Part shown: piece by piece, positions 1 to 6,750 of the stretch | How positions within the stretch are numbered: the first letter of the stretch is position 1 | How the letters are laid out: each line of letters begins with the position of its first letter | Origin: Spirochaetaceae bacterium | GTDB taxonomy: Bacteria > Spirochaetota > Spirochaetia > Treponematales > Breznakiellaceae | Assembly: GCA_031258615.1 (NCBI GenBank) | Contig: JAIRMP010000066.1 | Span: 1 to 8,185 of the forward strand | Reading direction: 5' to 3' | Length of the DNA: 8,185 bases | Translations under genes and position numbers: made by a program | Notes under the pieces: model-generated | The model's database searches: none | What the model saw: the letters and a program-made list of their open reading frames with translations, nothing else | Told to the model about the DNA's origin: nothing

Positions 1-304
1 GCCGCAGGCTTGCATAGGAGCGTGAAAGAAGGCCAGCCTGCGCCGTAGGCAGGCAGGCGGCTTACGCGCTTCGGCCTTGCGAGCAGTCCTGACAAGCAGG
101 GTGGAGTTTGCGGTAAGCCCGCCAAAGGCGGGCGGCGCAAACTCCTATGCAAGCGCGAAGCGCTTGCACGCTGAGCGTGAAAGATAACGGGTTACGCGCT
201 TCAGCGAGCGGCTTTACGAGTAGGTAGGAGTTTGCGGTAAGCAAGCCGCCAGGCTTGCGCCGCAAACTCCGGAGACAACCGCGTAGCGGTTGTCCAGTTT
301 GCGG
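1..304. repeat. Degenerate hairpin-rich repeat array
   Basis: This stretch has no credible gene. Two diverged units of about 125 nt can be aligned. Each has the word GCGTGAAAG (near 20 and 175), then TTACGCGCTTC (62 and 192), then a hairpin with arms GGAGTTTGCG and CGCAAACTCC (103-112/136-145 and 227-236/261-270). The hairpin cores differ: one has CCCGCC/GGCGGG arms (118-123/127-132), the other GCAAGCC/GGCTTGC (241-247/252-258). Further small perfect hairpins lie at 149-167 (7-bp stem) and 274-294 (9-bp stem, loop GTA). A third partial AGTTTGCGG occurs at 296-304. Conserved outer arms around changing cores suggest pairing is kept while sequence drifts, as in REP/BIME-like intergenic elements. 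The array may start before the window. The small reading frames here are not protein-like. Confidence 0.7.
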
Positions 305-344
305 CGGGGAGGTTCATTTCATAGTAAAAACATCGAAAATATTA

Positions 345-373
345 TTGACCAAAAGCCGCGTGAACGGCATAAT
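345..373 (+). promoter_or_regulatory. Sigma70-type promoter for the cyclase-family gene
   Basis: TTGACC at 345-350 and CATAAT at 368-373 are separated by exactly 17 nt. Each matches the consensus -35 and -10 boxes at five of six positions. The surrounding sequence is AT-rich, unlike the GC-rich repeat array to its left. Transcription would start near 380, leaving a leader of about 40 nt before the start codon at 423. No operator or riboswitch is evident in the leader. Confidence 0.65.
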
Positions 374-409
374 CGGATAGACGGTACTATCTGAAATATC
401 AGCTTAAAT

Positions 410-416
410 GGAGGAG
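410..416 (+). promoter_or_regulatory. Ribosome binding site deciding the cyclase start
   Basis: GGAGGAG lies 6 nt before the ATG at 423. Two earlier in-frame ATGs exist: 408 overlaps the purine tract itself and 417 touches it, so neither has usable spacing. The start at 423 (protein beginning MSYTGKYELW) is therefore preferred. Confidence 0.75.
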
Positions 417-422
417 ATGAAC

Positions 423-1178
423 ATGAGTTATACAGGAAAGTATGAACTTTGGGAACTGCTTGCCGACCTGAAAAGCGACTGCCGGTGGCTGGATCTTAGC
501 CTTGAACTTAGCCCGCAAACGCCGCACTGGCAGGGGTTTAAACCGCTTGAGGTAAAACCGCTTTACACCTTTGAGAACACGGAAGGCGTATTCTGCGCGA
601 ATCAGTACACGGTGGCAGGGCAGTACGGTACGCACATAGACTTCCCCGGCCACTTCGATCCCAAAGGGCGGCTGGCGCAAGAGTACGGCGTTCCGGACAT
701 GGCCTACCCGCTCGTCGTGATCGATAAGTCCGCCGAGGTCAAAGCAAACCCCGACTACGAACTTAGCAAGCTGGATGTCCTCGAATTCGAAAAGGTAAAC
801 GGTCCTGTGCCGACAGGTTCTTTTGTTGTGTTCCGCAGCGATTGGTCAAAGCGCTCGGCGGAGGACTACGAGAACAAGGATGCGGAAGGCAATTCCCATT
901 TTCCCGGATGGAGCATGGAGGCCCTGGAATACCTGATCGAGGAGCGGAATATTGCGGTGATAGGGCACGAAACGCCCGACACCGATTCGGCCAAGAGCGG
1001 AAACGAGCGGGGCATGGTATGCGAGGATTATGTGCTGAAACAGGGAAAGCTGAACGTAGAACTGCTGCGGGGCCTTGACCAGGCGCCTGCCGTGGGCGCG
1101 ATTGCGTTCATCACCTTTCCAAACGTAAGGGACGGCGTCGGCTTTCCAAGCCGTGTCTTTGCCATCGCGCCAAAATAG
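423..1178 (+). CDS. Cyclase-family metal-dependent hydrolase (kynurenine formamidase/isatin hydrolase superfamily)
   Basis: A 251-residue cytosolic protein with no signal peptide or membrane segment, of normal length for the cyclase superfamily. The signature GTHIDFPGHF is at residues 69-78. His71, Asp73 and His77 are the expected metal ligands, and His182-Glu183 in GHETPDTDS is the usual second cluster. A HFPGWS segment (159-164) and a C-terminal GVGFPSRVFAI also fit the family. The position where kynurenine formamidases have the first His of HxGTH is Gln67 here; related subfamilies with QYGTH exist, so this is not necessarily a defect. Members hydrolyse amide or cyclic bonds of small molecules (formylkynurenine, isatin and others), and the substrate cannot be read from sequence. 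The gene is monocistronic, with its own promoter and a strong RBS. No convincing terminator follows. I am sure of the superfamily but not of the reaction. Confidence 0.88.
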   Translation: MSYTGKYELWELLADLKSDCRWLDLSLELSPQTPHWQGFKPLEVKPLYTFENTEGVFCANQYTVAGQYGTHIDFPGHFDPKGRLAQEYGVPDMAYPLVVIDKSAEVKANPDYELSKLDVLEFEKVNGPVPTGSFVVFRSDWSKRSAEDYENKDAEGNSHFPGWSMEALEYLIEERNIAVIGHETPDTDSAKSGNERGMVCEDYVLKQGKLNVELLRGLDQAPAVGAIAFITFPNVRDGVGFPSRVFAIAPK

Positions 1179-1262
1179 GGCAGAAAACCGCTCCCCTTCA
1201 CCGCAATGCCCCATCATGATTGGCGCGCCGGGGTTTTATACGCGAAGCGCGGCGCAACCTCC

Positions 1263-1343
1263 TGTGGCAAGCCGTCATTGCGAGCGACGCGAAGCAATCC
1301 ACTGTGCGAGCCGCCTCGCATGGATCGCTTCGCGCTTGCCACA
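1263..1343. repeat. REP-like palindromic element, copy 1
   Basis: A long imperfect palindrome. The outer arms TGTGGCAAGC (1263-1272) and GCTTGCCACA (1334-1343) pair perfectly. The inner arms 1289-1301 and 1321-1333 pair at 12 of 13 positions. The apex TGCGAG/CTCGCA (1305-1310/1315-1320) closes on a 4-nt loop. The left half carries the widespread CATTGCGAGCGA...GAAGCAATCC word. Positions 1308-1334 match 6813-6839 at 24 of 27 positions. The element abuts the upstream edge of the nuclease-like relic, so it may mark where that gene was cut. Confidence 0.75.
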
Positions 1344-1567
1344 ACATCATCGAGTGCAAAAGCCTGTGGAAAAACATCTCTATCTTCGACTTCAACAAGG
1401 TTTGCGGCTATGCGTACATATACTCCGCGCTGCGAAAAGCGCCGCTTGATGACATCACGGTAACCTTCATAGCGGACCCGTACCCGCGCAGCCTGTTTGC
1501 TTACCTTCGCAGGCTGGGCTACGCGGTTAAGGAAATCTGGGCGGTCTTTCTACAGGGTATCAGGTGA
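1340..1567 (+). pseudogene. Fragment of a putative PD-(D/E)XK-type nuclease-fold protein (N-terminal/central part)
   Basis: The frame from 1340 reads HNIIECKS, then FDFNKVCGYAYIYSALRK, then DDITVTFIADPYPRSLFAYL and GYAVKEIW. It resembles a family common in Treponema and Firmicutes, with an IIEYKS (E-x-K) motif followed by a KVYGYA helix, which I associate with PD-(D/E)XK-like Rpn/transposase-type nucleases. That assignment is from memory and moderate. No start codon or N-terminal region is recognisable, because the REP element sits immediately upstream. The similarity to the second copy (7350-7709) ends near 1545. The remaining frame runs into the 3' end of the convergent protease gene, stopping at 1567 and overlapping it by 18 nt. 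It is a truncated relic, unlikely to function. Confidence 0.6.
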
Positions 1568-3406
1568 ATCAAGCTGGGCGGGAAGCTGCATGGATGTTTC
1601 AAAGTAACCTGTGCTCCGTTTTTTTACGCTGATATCGAGCAGCGCGTAGCCGTCTTTTTCATTCAATTTGAAGCCGCGTATCAGCAACGGGTCCTGGGCG
1701 GAAAGCCCGGCCTCGTCCGCTATGGAGCCGCGCACCACCTTTTTGATCAGGTATGACGGCGTGAATTTGCCGGCCACGCCGTTCTGTAATATTATGCCGA
1801 AAAGAGGCGCCGCCATACGTTCACGGCTGTCCAGCTTTGCCGCTTCCGCGAGGGGAAGGGCGGGGCGTTCGGCGCTTTGCATCACGCGGATGGCGCCGTC
1901 AGAGGTTTCCAGCGCCACCAGCTCGCCGGGACGGTTCTGGAACAGGCTGTCCTGCAACGCGGTGATAAAGCCGCCGTTTTGCCGCGCCGCCGGCTGGCTG
2001 TTAAGGCTTTTTATGGAAACACCGTCCGGTACATGAAGCTCGGCGGCAGGCGTAAGCGGGGCGACATAGAGGACTTCCGCTCCGCCGGGAGTTTCGGCAA
2101 GGGTGAGGCCCAGCCAGGGGCGCTTCGCCTTGCCGCCCTTGATCATCCCGGGAAGCGCGGCGGCGAGCCGTTCCGCGGGAACGGCAAAGTTCAGACCCGG
2201 AAACTGTTCTATCCCGGCAAAAACTATGCCCACAAGCCGCCCGTCCATATCAATTACGGGGCCGCCGGAGTTACCGTGGTTTACCGCGGCGTCAACCTGG
2301 ATCACGTCCCCTATTTGCAGGAGCCGCCGCCCCGTCGCGGAGACTATCCCCATCGTAACCGTTTTTTCAAGGCCCACAGGGGAGCCTATCGCCAGAATCG
2401 TGTCGCCGACATTGGGGCTTACCCGGTCAACGACTGAGAACACATAGGAACTCTTGTATTCGGTCTTTATCAGGGCAAGGTCAAGCGTTTTGTCCCATCC
2501 TATGACCTTTGCCGGTATGCGGGCGCTTGCCGCGTCCCCCATCCTGATGTACATACGGGAGTAACCTTCGTAGGTGGGGTCTACCTCGCTTGCGATAACA
2601 TGGTAGTTTGTTATCAGAAGCCCGGACGTGTCGACAAAAAACGCGCTGCCCAGCACCCTGTCGTTGAAGCCTCTGCCCCTCTCCACCTTTATCCCGCGGT
2701 CAACAATCACGGTAGCCACGCCGTTTATCATATCGGCGGGGCTGTCCCGGCCCTCGGCATAGGCGCGCAGGGACTGCGGCGCCTCGGCATCCAGGCTGAC
2801 GGCAAGGTTAAGGAAGTGGGCCGCCGTCCGTCGCTGCCGCGCCTTCACTGCCCGTTCAAGGAACAGCACGGCGTCCTCAGCTCCAAGCGCCCCCTGCTGC
2901 TCCGCCTGAACCGCCGTCAAAAAGGCCGCCAGATCGTTGCCGCCGTCAAGATATTCTTTCGCTTCGGCCAGGAGGTAAGCGCCGTTTGTACCGTTTTCTA
3001 CGCTGATCCCAAGCGCGGACAGGGATCGTTCAAGCGAAGCGGCATCGTCCCAGCGCTTTTCGGCAACCGCCGCCGCCTGACGTTCCACAAGGTTCTTTAC
3101 CGCCCTGTCCCGCAGCGCGGCAATCCTCTCCTCCGCGGCCCGCCACCTGCCGCCTGAATCGCCTGAAGCCTCGTCCCTGATTTCCAAACCGCCGTACATC
3201 GCCTCGTACATCCCGATAAGGTGTATGGCTTTTTCAGGCTCAGCGTCCACCGCCTCCTCTATCTGCTCAACGCGAAAGTCCCGCGTCGGACGCGGAGGCT
3301 TTAGCCGCTGTTCCGCGCTTCTTGCAGAGATGCAGGAGGACAGGAGGACGAGTGCCAGCAGGCCCGCCTGCGTCCTAATATTCTTCACGGTATTCAATAA
3401 ATCCAT
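1550..3406 (-). CDS. HtrA/DegP-like trypsin-family serine protease, predicted lipoprotein with two PDZ-like regions
   Basis: A 618-residue envelope protein. The N-terminus has a Lys/Arg n-region, the hydrophobic stretch AGLLALVLLSSC and a lipobox (LSSC, lipidated Cys25). Residues 45-220 are Ala/Glu-rich helices resembling TPRs. The protease domain has the full triad: His269 in LITNYHVIAS, Asp309 in DLALIK, and Ser380 in GNSGGP. Residues 428-510 and 534-610 look like PDZ domains (openings RPWLGL and APLFGI). HtrA-type proteases degrade or sense misfolded envelope proteins. The start is uncertain. ATG 3406 follows GGGATGGAG; ATG 3412 and GTG 3388 are alternatives, and all three keep the lipobox. 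The gene overlaps the upstream gene, which stops at 3375, suggesting translational coupling. No terminator was seen after 1550. Confidence 0.87.
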   Translation of the reverse strand: MDLLNTVKNIRTQAGLLALVLLSSCISARSAEQRLKPPRPTRDFRVEQIEEAVDAEPEKAIHLIGMYEAMYGGLEIRDEASGDSGGRWRAAEERIAALRDRAVKNLVERQAAAVAEKRWDDAASLERSLSALGISVENGTNGAYLLAEAKEYLDGGNDLAAFLTAVQAEQQGALGAEDAVLFLERAVKARQRRTAAHFLNLAVSLDAEAPQSLRAYAEGRDSPADMINGVATVIVDRGIKVERGRGFNDRVLGSAFFVDTSGLLITNYHVIASEVDPTYEGYSRMYIRMGDAASARIPAKVIGWDKTLDLALIKTEYKSSYVFSVVDRVSPNVGDTILAIGSPVGLEKTVTMGIVSATGRRLLQIGDVIQVDAAVNHGNSGGPVIDMDGRLVGIVFAGIEQFPGLNFAVPAERLAAALPGMIKGGKAKRPWLGLTLAETPGGAEVLYVAPLTPAAELHVPDGVSIKSLNSQPAARQNGGFITALQDSLFQNRPGELVALETSDGAIRVMQSAERPALPLAEAAKLDSRERMAAPLFGIILQNGVAGKFTPSYLIKKVVRGSIADEAGLSAQDPLLIRGFKLNEKDGYALLDISVKKRSTGYFETSMQLPAQLDSPDTL

Positions 3407-5063
3407 CTCCATCCCAATCACTTTCGATAACTTCAATTTCAGGCCGCAAAGCGCCGGAAAGCAGGGAAAAAGAGGCATCCGGCCTCTTAAAACGCCGCGC
3501 TGTTTCCATACGCCCGTCAAGATCGAGGTCTATACGCTGAAAGACGGGCAGACCCTTTTCATAGCCGGTTTCCGCGACCAGGCGTCCGTCAAGGTACTCC
3601 TTTGCGGAGAAAATAACGCCGCCCTCACACTCGAAGCGCTCTATGCTGCCCGGAAAGTTAGCGCCCGGATGTTCAACGCGGTAGGCGTGGGCAAGCATCA
3701 GCTGATCCGTGAACATAGCGCCTCCCGCTTCGGGCTCGGGAAAGGGTATCCCGTCCGGGCCGCCCAGCGTTTCAAAGCGTACAACGGGATGGTTGAGTTC
3801 CATCGGGCGGAAGAAGTATCGCGTTTTGCCCCGCGCCGCCTCGCGCAGCGCGGGGTACTTTTCCCAAACTAGCAATACTTTGCCGGTTCCGCCCGCTTCC
3901 GTGTCATCCGCGTATACCAGTTCGCCGCTTACAGGCCAGCCCGCCTCGAACACGACAAGGATTTCATCAACGCCGTCCTGATCCTCATCCAGCGTGTAAG
4001 ATACAACGCTCCCGCCGCGGTAGCCGGCGCTGGAGTCCGCCACCCCGTCCCCGTTGCGATCGCCTGTTATCGTCCCGGAAAAGGACAGCAGCCGCCGGAG
4101 AAACTCCGACCGCGCCCCGCTAGTTCGGAGCAATCCCCACACGGCAACAAGGGTATCCCGGTCAAGCGCCGAAACTCCTACCTTTGTTGCGGGTGCGGGT
4201 GGGGGAGCGGTATCGGAGGGAAACATTTCGTCAATCGCCGCGTCCTCACCGATAATCCCCATTTCAAGGCAGACGGGAAGCGCGGCGATCCGCGCCTCCC
4301 GCCCCGCCCCGCCCGTCTGGAGCCAGGCGGCAAGCAGGCGGCGCGCCTCGTCCCTGTCGGCAATGAACGGCGCGGCATAACGGATAAGATCGCCGTCAAC
4401 ATCAAGCAGCGCGGGAAGCCGTTTTAGCGCGGTATCGACAAGGGCGCGTTCAGCGCCGTCCGGCGCCGTCCTTGCGGCGGCGCGCCGGAACAGTATGCGG
4501 GGAAAGGCGGGGTTGTAAGGGTAATGTTCAAGCGCCGCCGCGAGCGCGGCGTAAAAATTCGCCGCTCCGGGCAGGTACCCCATCGCCAAAAGCCGCAGTT
4601 CCGCCGCGCGTTCATCCCCGTCCAGTTCAGAAAGGGCGTTCAGAGCCTGGTTGTAAAGGCGCAGGTGTATCAGGGCCTCCGCCTCGGCGCAAAGCGCGTC
4701 CCTCCTTGAGTACAGCGTCCAGCGGTCGGTAGCGAGCGCGAGACGCGCCGCCGTCAAAACCTCGCGCATGGGGGCGGAAAGCTCTTTTTTTACGAGCGCC
4801 AGCAGATAGGAAAGGTCTGAAGAAACGGGCGCGTAATCGGCGGCGCGCAGCAAAAAAGCCTCCGCCTGCGGAAAACGCTTTTCCCGAAAAGCGTTTTCCG
4901 CCCACTCCGCGTACCGCGCCGCGATAGCCTCCTCGCCGGTGGCAGAACGCGGCCCATTTCCTTGCGCGGACAGTTTTTCAGCCGAGGCAAGAGCGTAAAA
5001 GCAGGCAAACGCGCAAACGGCGCGAATGAGCGGCGTCCGTGACAGGCAAGAAACCGATTTCAT
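3375..5063 (-). CDS. Secreted TPR-like protein with several calcium-binding DxDxDG-type loops
   Basis: A 562-residue protein of no named family that I recognise. The N-terminus is a signal peptide: Lys2 to Arg14, a hydrophobic core AVCAFACFYALASA, and a likely cleavage after ASA at residue 28. Residues 45-275 are Ala/Leu-rich paired helices of TPR type. A Pro-rich linker (APPPAPA, 286-292) follows. The C-terminal half is beta-rich and holds acidic loops like EF-hand or dockerin calcium sites: DRNGDGVAD (335-343), DEDQDGVDE (359-367), DLDLDGRME (512-520) and DWDGDGFIE (549-557), plus a weaker DVDGD at 221. Repeated phrases such as YLDGRLVAETGYEKGLPVFQ recall MORN/YwqK-like repeats. The ATG at 5063 lies 3 nt after the pgk stop with only a weak AAGG before it, so translation is probably coupled. 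It is likely periplasmic or surface-exposed. Its pairing with the HtrA-like gene hints at an envelope role. Confidence 0.8.
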   Translation of the reverse strand: MKSVSCLSRTPLIRAVCAFACFYALASAEKLSAQGNGPRSATGEEAIAARYAEWAENAFREKRFPQAEAFLLRAADYAPVSSDLSYLLALVKKELSAPMREVLTAARLALATDRWTLYSRRDALCAEAEALIHLRLYNQALNALSELDGDERAAELRLLAMGYLPGAANFYAALAAALEHYPYNPAFPRILFRRAAARTAPDGAERALVDTALKRLPALLDVDGDLIRYAAPFIADRDEARRLLAAWLQTGGAGREARIAALPVCLEMGIIGEDAAIDEMFPSDTAPPPAPATKVGVSALDRDTLVAVWGLLRTSGARSEFLRRLLSFSGTITGDRNGDGVADSSAGYRGGSVVSYTLDEDQDGVDEILVVFEAGWPVSGELVYADDTEAGGTGKVLLVWEKYPALREAARGKTRYFFRPMELNHPVVRFETLGGPDGIPFPEPEAGGAMFTDQLMLAHAYRVEHPGANFPGSIERFECEGGVIFSAKEYLDGRLVAETGYEKGLPVFQRIDLDLDGRMETARRFKRPDASFSLLSGALRPEIEVIESDWDGDGFIEYREEY

Positions 5064-5066
5064 ACC

Positions 5067-6329
5067 TTATTGGGCCTTGCAAACCTCGATGCCGGGCAGT
5101 TTTTTGCCTTCCAGAAGCTCCAAAGAAGCGCCGCCGCCTGTGGAAACGTGGCTCATCCTGCCGGCAAGACCGAATTTGTTCACGGCGGCGACGGAATCCC
5201 CGCCCCCAACAACCGTAACGCAGCCTTTTTGCGTAGCGCCGGCCACGAGTTTGGCGAGCTCTTCCGTTCCTTTGGCGAAAGCGTCGAACTCAAACACGCC
5301 TACAGGCCCGTTCCAGACTATCGTCTTTGCCCCATCAAGTGTTTTTTTGTAAAGCTCTATCGTTTTTGGTCCTACATCCAGGCCCATCAGGTTATCAGGC
5401 AGGTCGATTCCGTCTACGGCAACAGGGCTGGAAGCCGCGTCAAAAGCCTCCGCCGCCACATGATCCAACGGCAGCGCTATCTTTACGCCGGCCTTATCCG
5501 CCGCGGCAAGGATTTCCTTAGCTGTACCAAGCTGGTCGTCTTCCACAAGGGACTTACCCGTCTTGCGGCCCTGTGCCGCCAGAAACGTGAACGCCATGCC
5601 GCCCCCTATCACCAGCGCGGAAGCGTTCTTCAACAGACTTTCCAGCACGGCAATTTTGGACGACACCTTGGCCCCGCCTATTATGGCGACAAGCGGTTTT
5701 TGCGGGCCGGTAACGATCGGTTCAAGGTAGCTCACCTCCTTTTCCATCAGAAAGCCGGCCACGGCAGGCACAAAGCGGGCAATGCTGGCGGTAGAGGCGT
5801 GATCGCGGTGCGCCGTCCCGAACGCGTCGTTCACAAACACATCGCCGTAAGAGGCGAGTTCCCTAGCGAGCCTGTCCCGCGCCTCCCCGTCTTTCGAGGT
5901 TTCTTCCTTATGAAACCGGGTATTTTCCAGCATCACGACCGAGCCCTCCGGCTGCGACTCGATGAACGGCTTCTTGCCGAAGCAGCCGTCCTCGCCGACA
6001 AAAATCACCGGTTTACCCAGCTTACCGGCAAGGTAATCCGCTACCGGCCTCATGCGGCATTTGCCCTCGATGAAGGCGGCCTCGTCAAAGCTCTTGCCCG
6101 ACTTTTCAGCCTTCTCACGGGCAGCCTTCGCATCTTTGGCCGGGTCGCCCAGGTGGCTCATCAGCGTAAGGCTTTTTGCGCCCTGCTCCAAAATGTAGTT
6201 GATTGTCGGCAGTGCCGCGACAATGCGCGTATCGTCCTGCACGACACCGTCCCTCATCGGCACGTTAAAATCAACGCGCATGATCACGCGCCTGCCTTTC
6301 AGATCAAGCGATTTTATCGTCTTTAGCAT
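5067..6329 (-). CDS. pgk: Phosphoglycerate kinase
   Basis: A full-length 420-residue cytosolic glycolytic enzyme that converts 1,3-bisphosphoglycerate and ADP to 3-phosphoglycerate and ATP. Diagnostic motifs appear in order: RVDFNVP (18-24), Arg36, SHLG (58-61), ENTRFH (135-140), AFGTAHR (169-175), GGAKVSSK (218-225), WNGPVGVFE (339-347), GGGDS (375-379) and STGGGA (396-401). Two deviations stand out. The usual SHLGRP is SHLGDP, replacing a substrate-side Arg by Asp62, and a charged insert of about 25 residues (64-90) follows it. These may be lineage traits rather than damage, since everything else is intact. A clear RBS (AGGAGA) precedes the ATG. The gene heads a probable three-gene minus-strand operon and lies downstream of a decayed gpmI, the enzyme for the next glycolytic step. 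Confidence 0.97.
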   Translation of the reverse strand: MLKTIKSLDLKGRRVIMRVDFNVPMRDGVVQDDTRIVAALPTINYILEQGAKSLTLMSHLGDPAKDAKAAREKAEKSGKSFDEAAFIEGKCRMRPVADYLAGKLGKPVIFVGEDGCFGKKPFIESQPEGSVVMLENTRFHKEETSKDGEARDRLARELASYGDVFVNDAFGTAHRDHASTASIARFVPAVAGFLMEKEVSYLEPIVTGPQKPLVAIIGGAKVSSKIAVLESLLKNASALVIGGGMAFTFLAAQGRKTGKSLVEDDQLGTAKEILAAADKAGVKIALPLDHVAAEAFDAASSPVAVDGIDLPDNLMGLDVGPKTIELYKKTLDGAKTIVWNGPVGVFEFDAFAKGTEELAKLVAGATQKGCVTVVGGGDSVAAVNKFGLAGRMSHVSTGGGASLELLEGKKLPGIEVCKAQ

Positions 6330-6334
6330 AGTTT

Positions 6335-6340
6335 TCTCCT
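6335..6340 (-). promoter_or_regulatory. pgk: Ribosome binding site of pgk
   Basis: AGGAGA on the minus strand ends 5 nt before the ATG at 6329. It fixes the pgk start and agrees with the standard N-terminus (MLKTIKSLDL). Confidence 0.8.
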
Positions 6341-6352
6341 ATATGCTATCGA

Positions 6353-6381
6353 ATCATAGAGTATTTTCCGGTTTTCATAAA
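6353..6381 (-). promoter_or_regulatory. Possible weak promoter for pgk
   Basis: On the minus strand TATGAT (6358-6353) matches the -10 consensus at five of six positions. A poor -35-like TTTATG (6381-6376) lies 17 nt upstream. The leader to the ATG would be about 20 nt. With gpmI decayed, pgk needs a promoter in 6330-6450 or read-through from above 6608. This is the best candidate I see, but the -35 box is weak. Confidence 0.3.
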
Positions 6382-6450
6382 GTCCCCGCTTTGAAGTGTC
6401 CCCACACCGCCTTCCCGTGCGCCTTCAACGTGGTAAAAGGAATATTCCCC

Positions 6451-6608
6451 CTAATTGCCCGCCAGGTTGTACATCTTGGAATTGTACATCTTGGAATCGA
6501 GGACAGCGGCCCCTTCCTTGTATTTTCCCAGCCCGACGCCGTCCATTATAACAAGGACAAGCTGCCCCTTGCCCCCTTCCATGCGGGATTCTTTTTCAGC
6601 GCTTCCAT
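6451..6608 (-). pseudogene. gpmI: Truncated and frameshifted start of 2,3-bisphosphoglycerate-independent phosphoglycerate mutase
   Basis: Minus-strand translation from ATG 6608 gives MEALKKNPAWKG. After a one-base shift it continues as GKGQLVLVIMDGVGLGKYKE. Together these match the N-terminus of bacterial iPGM, including the metal-binding Asp of the LVIMDGVG motif. The shift falls in a run of five Gs (near 6573-6577); six Gs would restore a single frame. A weak SD (GGAGAG, 6618-6613) precedes ATG 6608. An internal ATG at 6582 could start the downstream frame but has no obvious SD. Similarity ends after about 35 further residues, at a 15-bp duplication and a TAG at 6451-6453. The rest of the enzyme, several hundred residues with the catalytic Ser and most metal ligands, is absent from the window. 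The cell must carry another phosphoglycerate mutase. The single-base loss could be a sequencing error, but the truncation could not. Confidence 0.75.
6467..6496. repeat. Perfect 15-bp tandem duplication
   Basis: TTGTACATCTTGGAA occurs twice without a gap (6467-6481 and 6482-6496). In the gpmI relic it encodes SKMYN twice. It sits just where similarity to phosphoglycerate mutase is lost, so it probably arose by slippage or during the rearrangement that truncated the gene. Confidence 0.9.
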
Positions 6609-6750
6609 AAAACTCTCCATTATTCCGTGTAAAAACGTTAGTAAAAATGTTAATACAAAATGTTTCGATGAAAACGTTAAATCGTCTCCGTTCCAGTCTA
6701 CAAAAAAACGCCCCCTCCAAAACACAGGCCGGCCTGCACCAGCAGTTTTA
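6609..6750. promoter_or_regulatory. AT-rich region upstream of the gpmI relic with repeated AAAAYGTTA words
   Basis: No gene is present. The stretch is much more AT-rich than its surroundings and carries AAAAACGTTA (6631-6640), AAAAATGTTA (6643-6652) and AAAACGTTAA (6671-6680). The first two are 12 nt apart. ATGAAAACGTTAAAT (6668-6682) fits the cre-like operator consensus of LacI-family regulators except at one position. It probably was the promoter/operator of gpmI, but I could not place a convincing -35/-10 pair. A palindromic GGCCGGCC (6727-6734) lies farther upstream. Confidence 0.3.

Noticed and set aside
62..265. 67-codon minus-strand frame in the left array
   Set aside because: It lies entirely in hairpin repeats, with no RBS and no protein-like character.
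1..304. CRISPR array
   Set aside because: Only two diverged units, long and unequal in length, with conserved parts at irregular spacing; no short uniform repeats with unique spacers.
1153..1463. Several plus-strand small frames after the cyclase gene
   Set aside because: They run through the REP palindrome (typical CERREAIHC/SDAKQS text of translated REP sequence). Only the frame from 1340 shows family-like protein.
1489..1516. Hairpin CAGCCTG/CAGGCTG as terminator of the protease gene
   Set aside because: The loop is 14 nt, no T run follows on either strand, and it lies within the nuclease-like relic's coding sequence.
5070..6326. Long plus-strand open frame of 418 codons opposite pgk
   Set aside because: It mirrors pgk codon for codon on the other strand, its translation is His/Arg-rich without domains, and pgk is certain.
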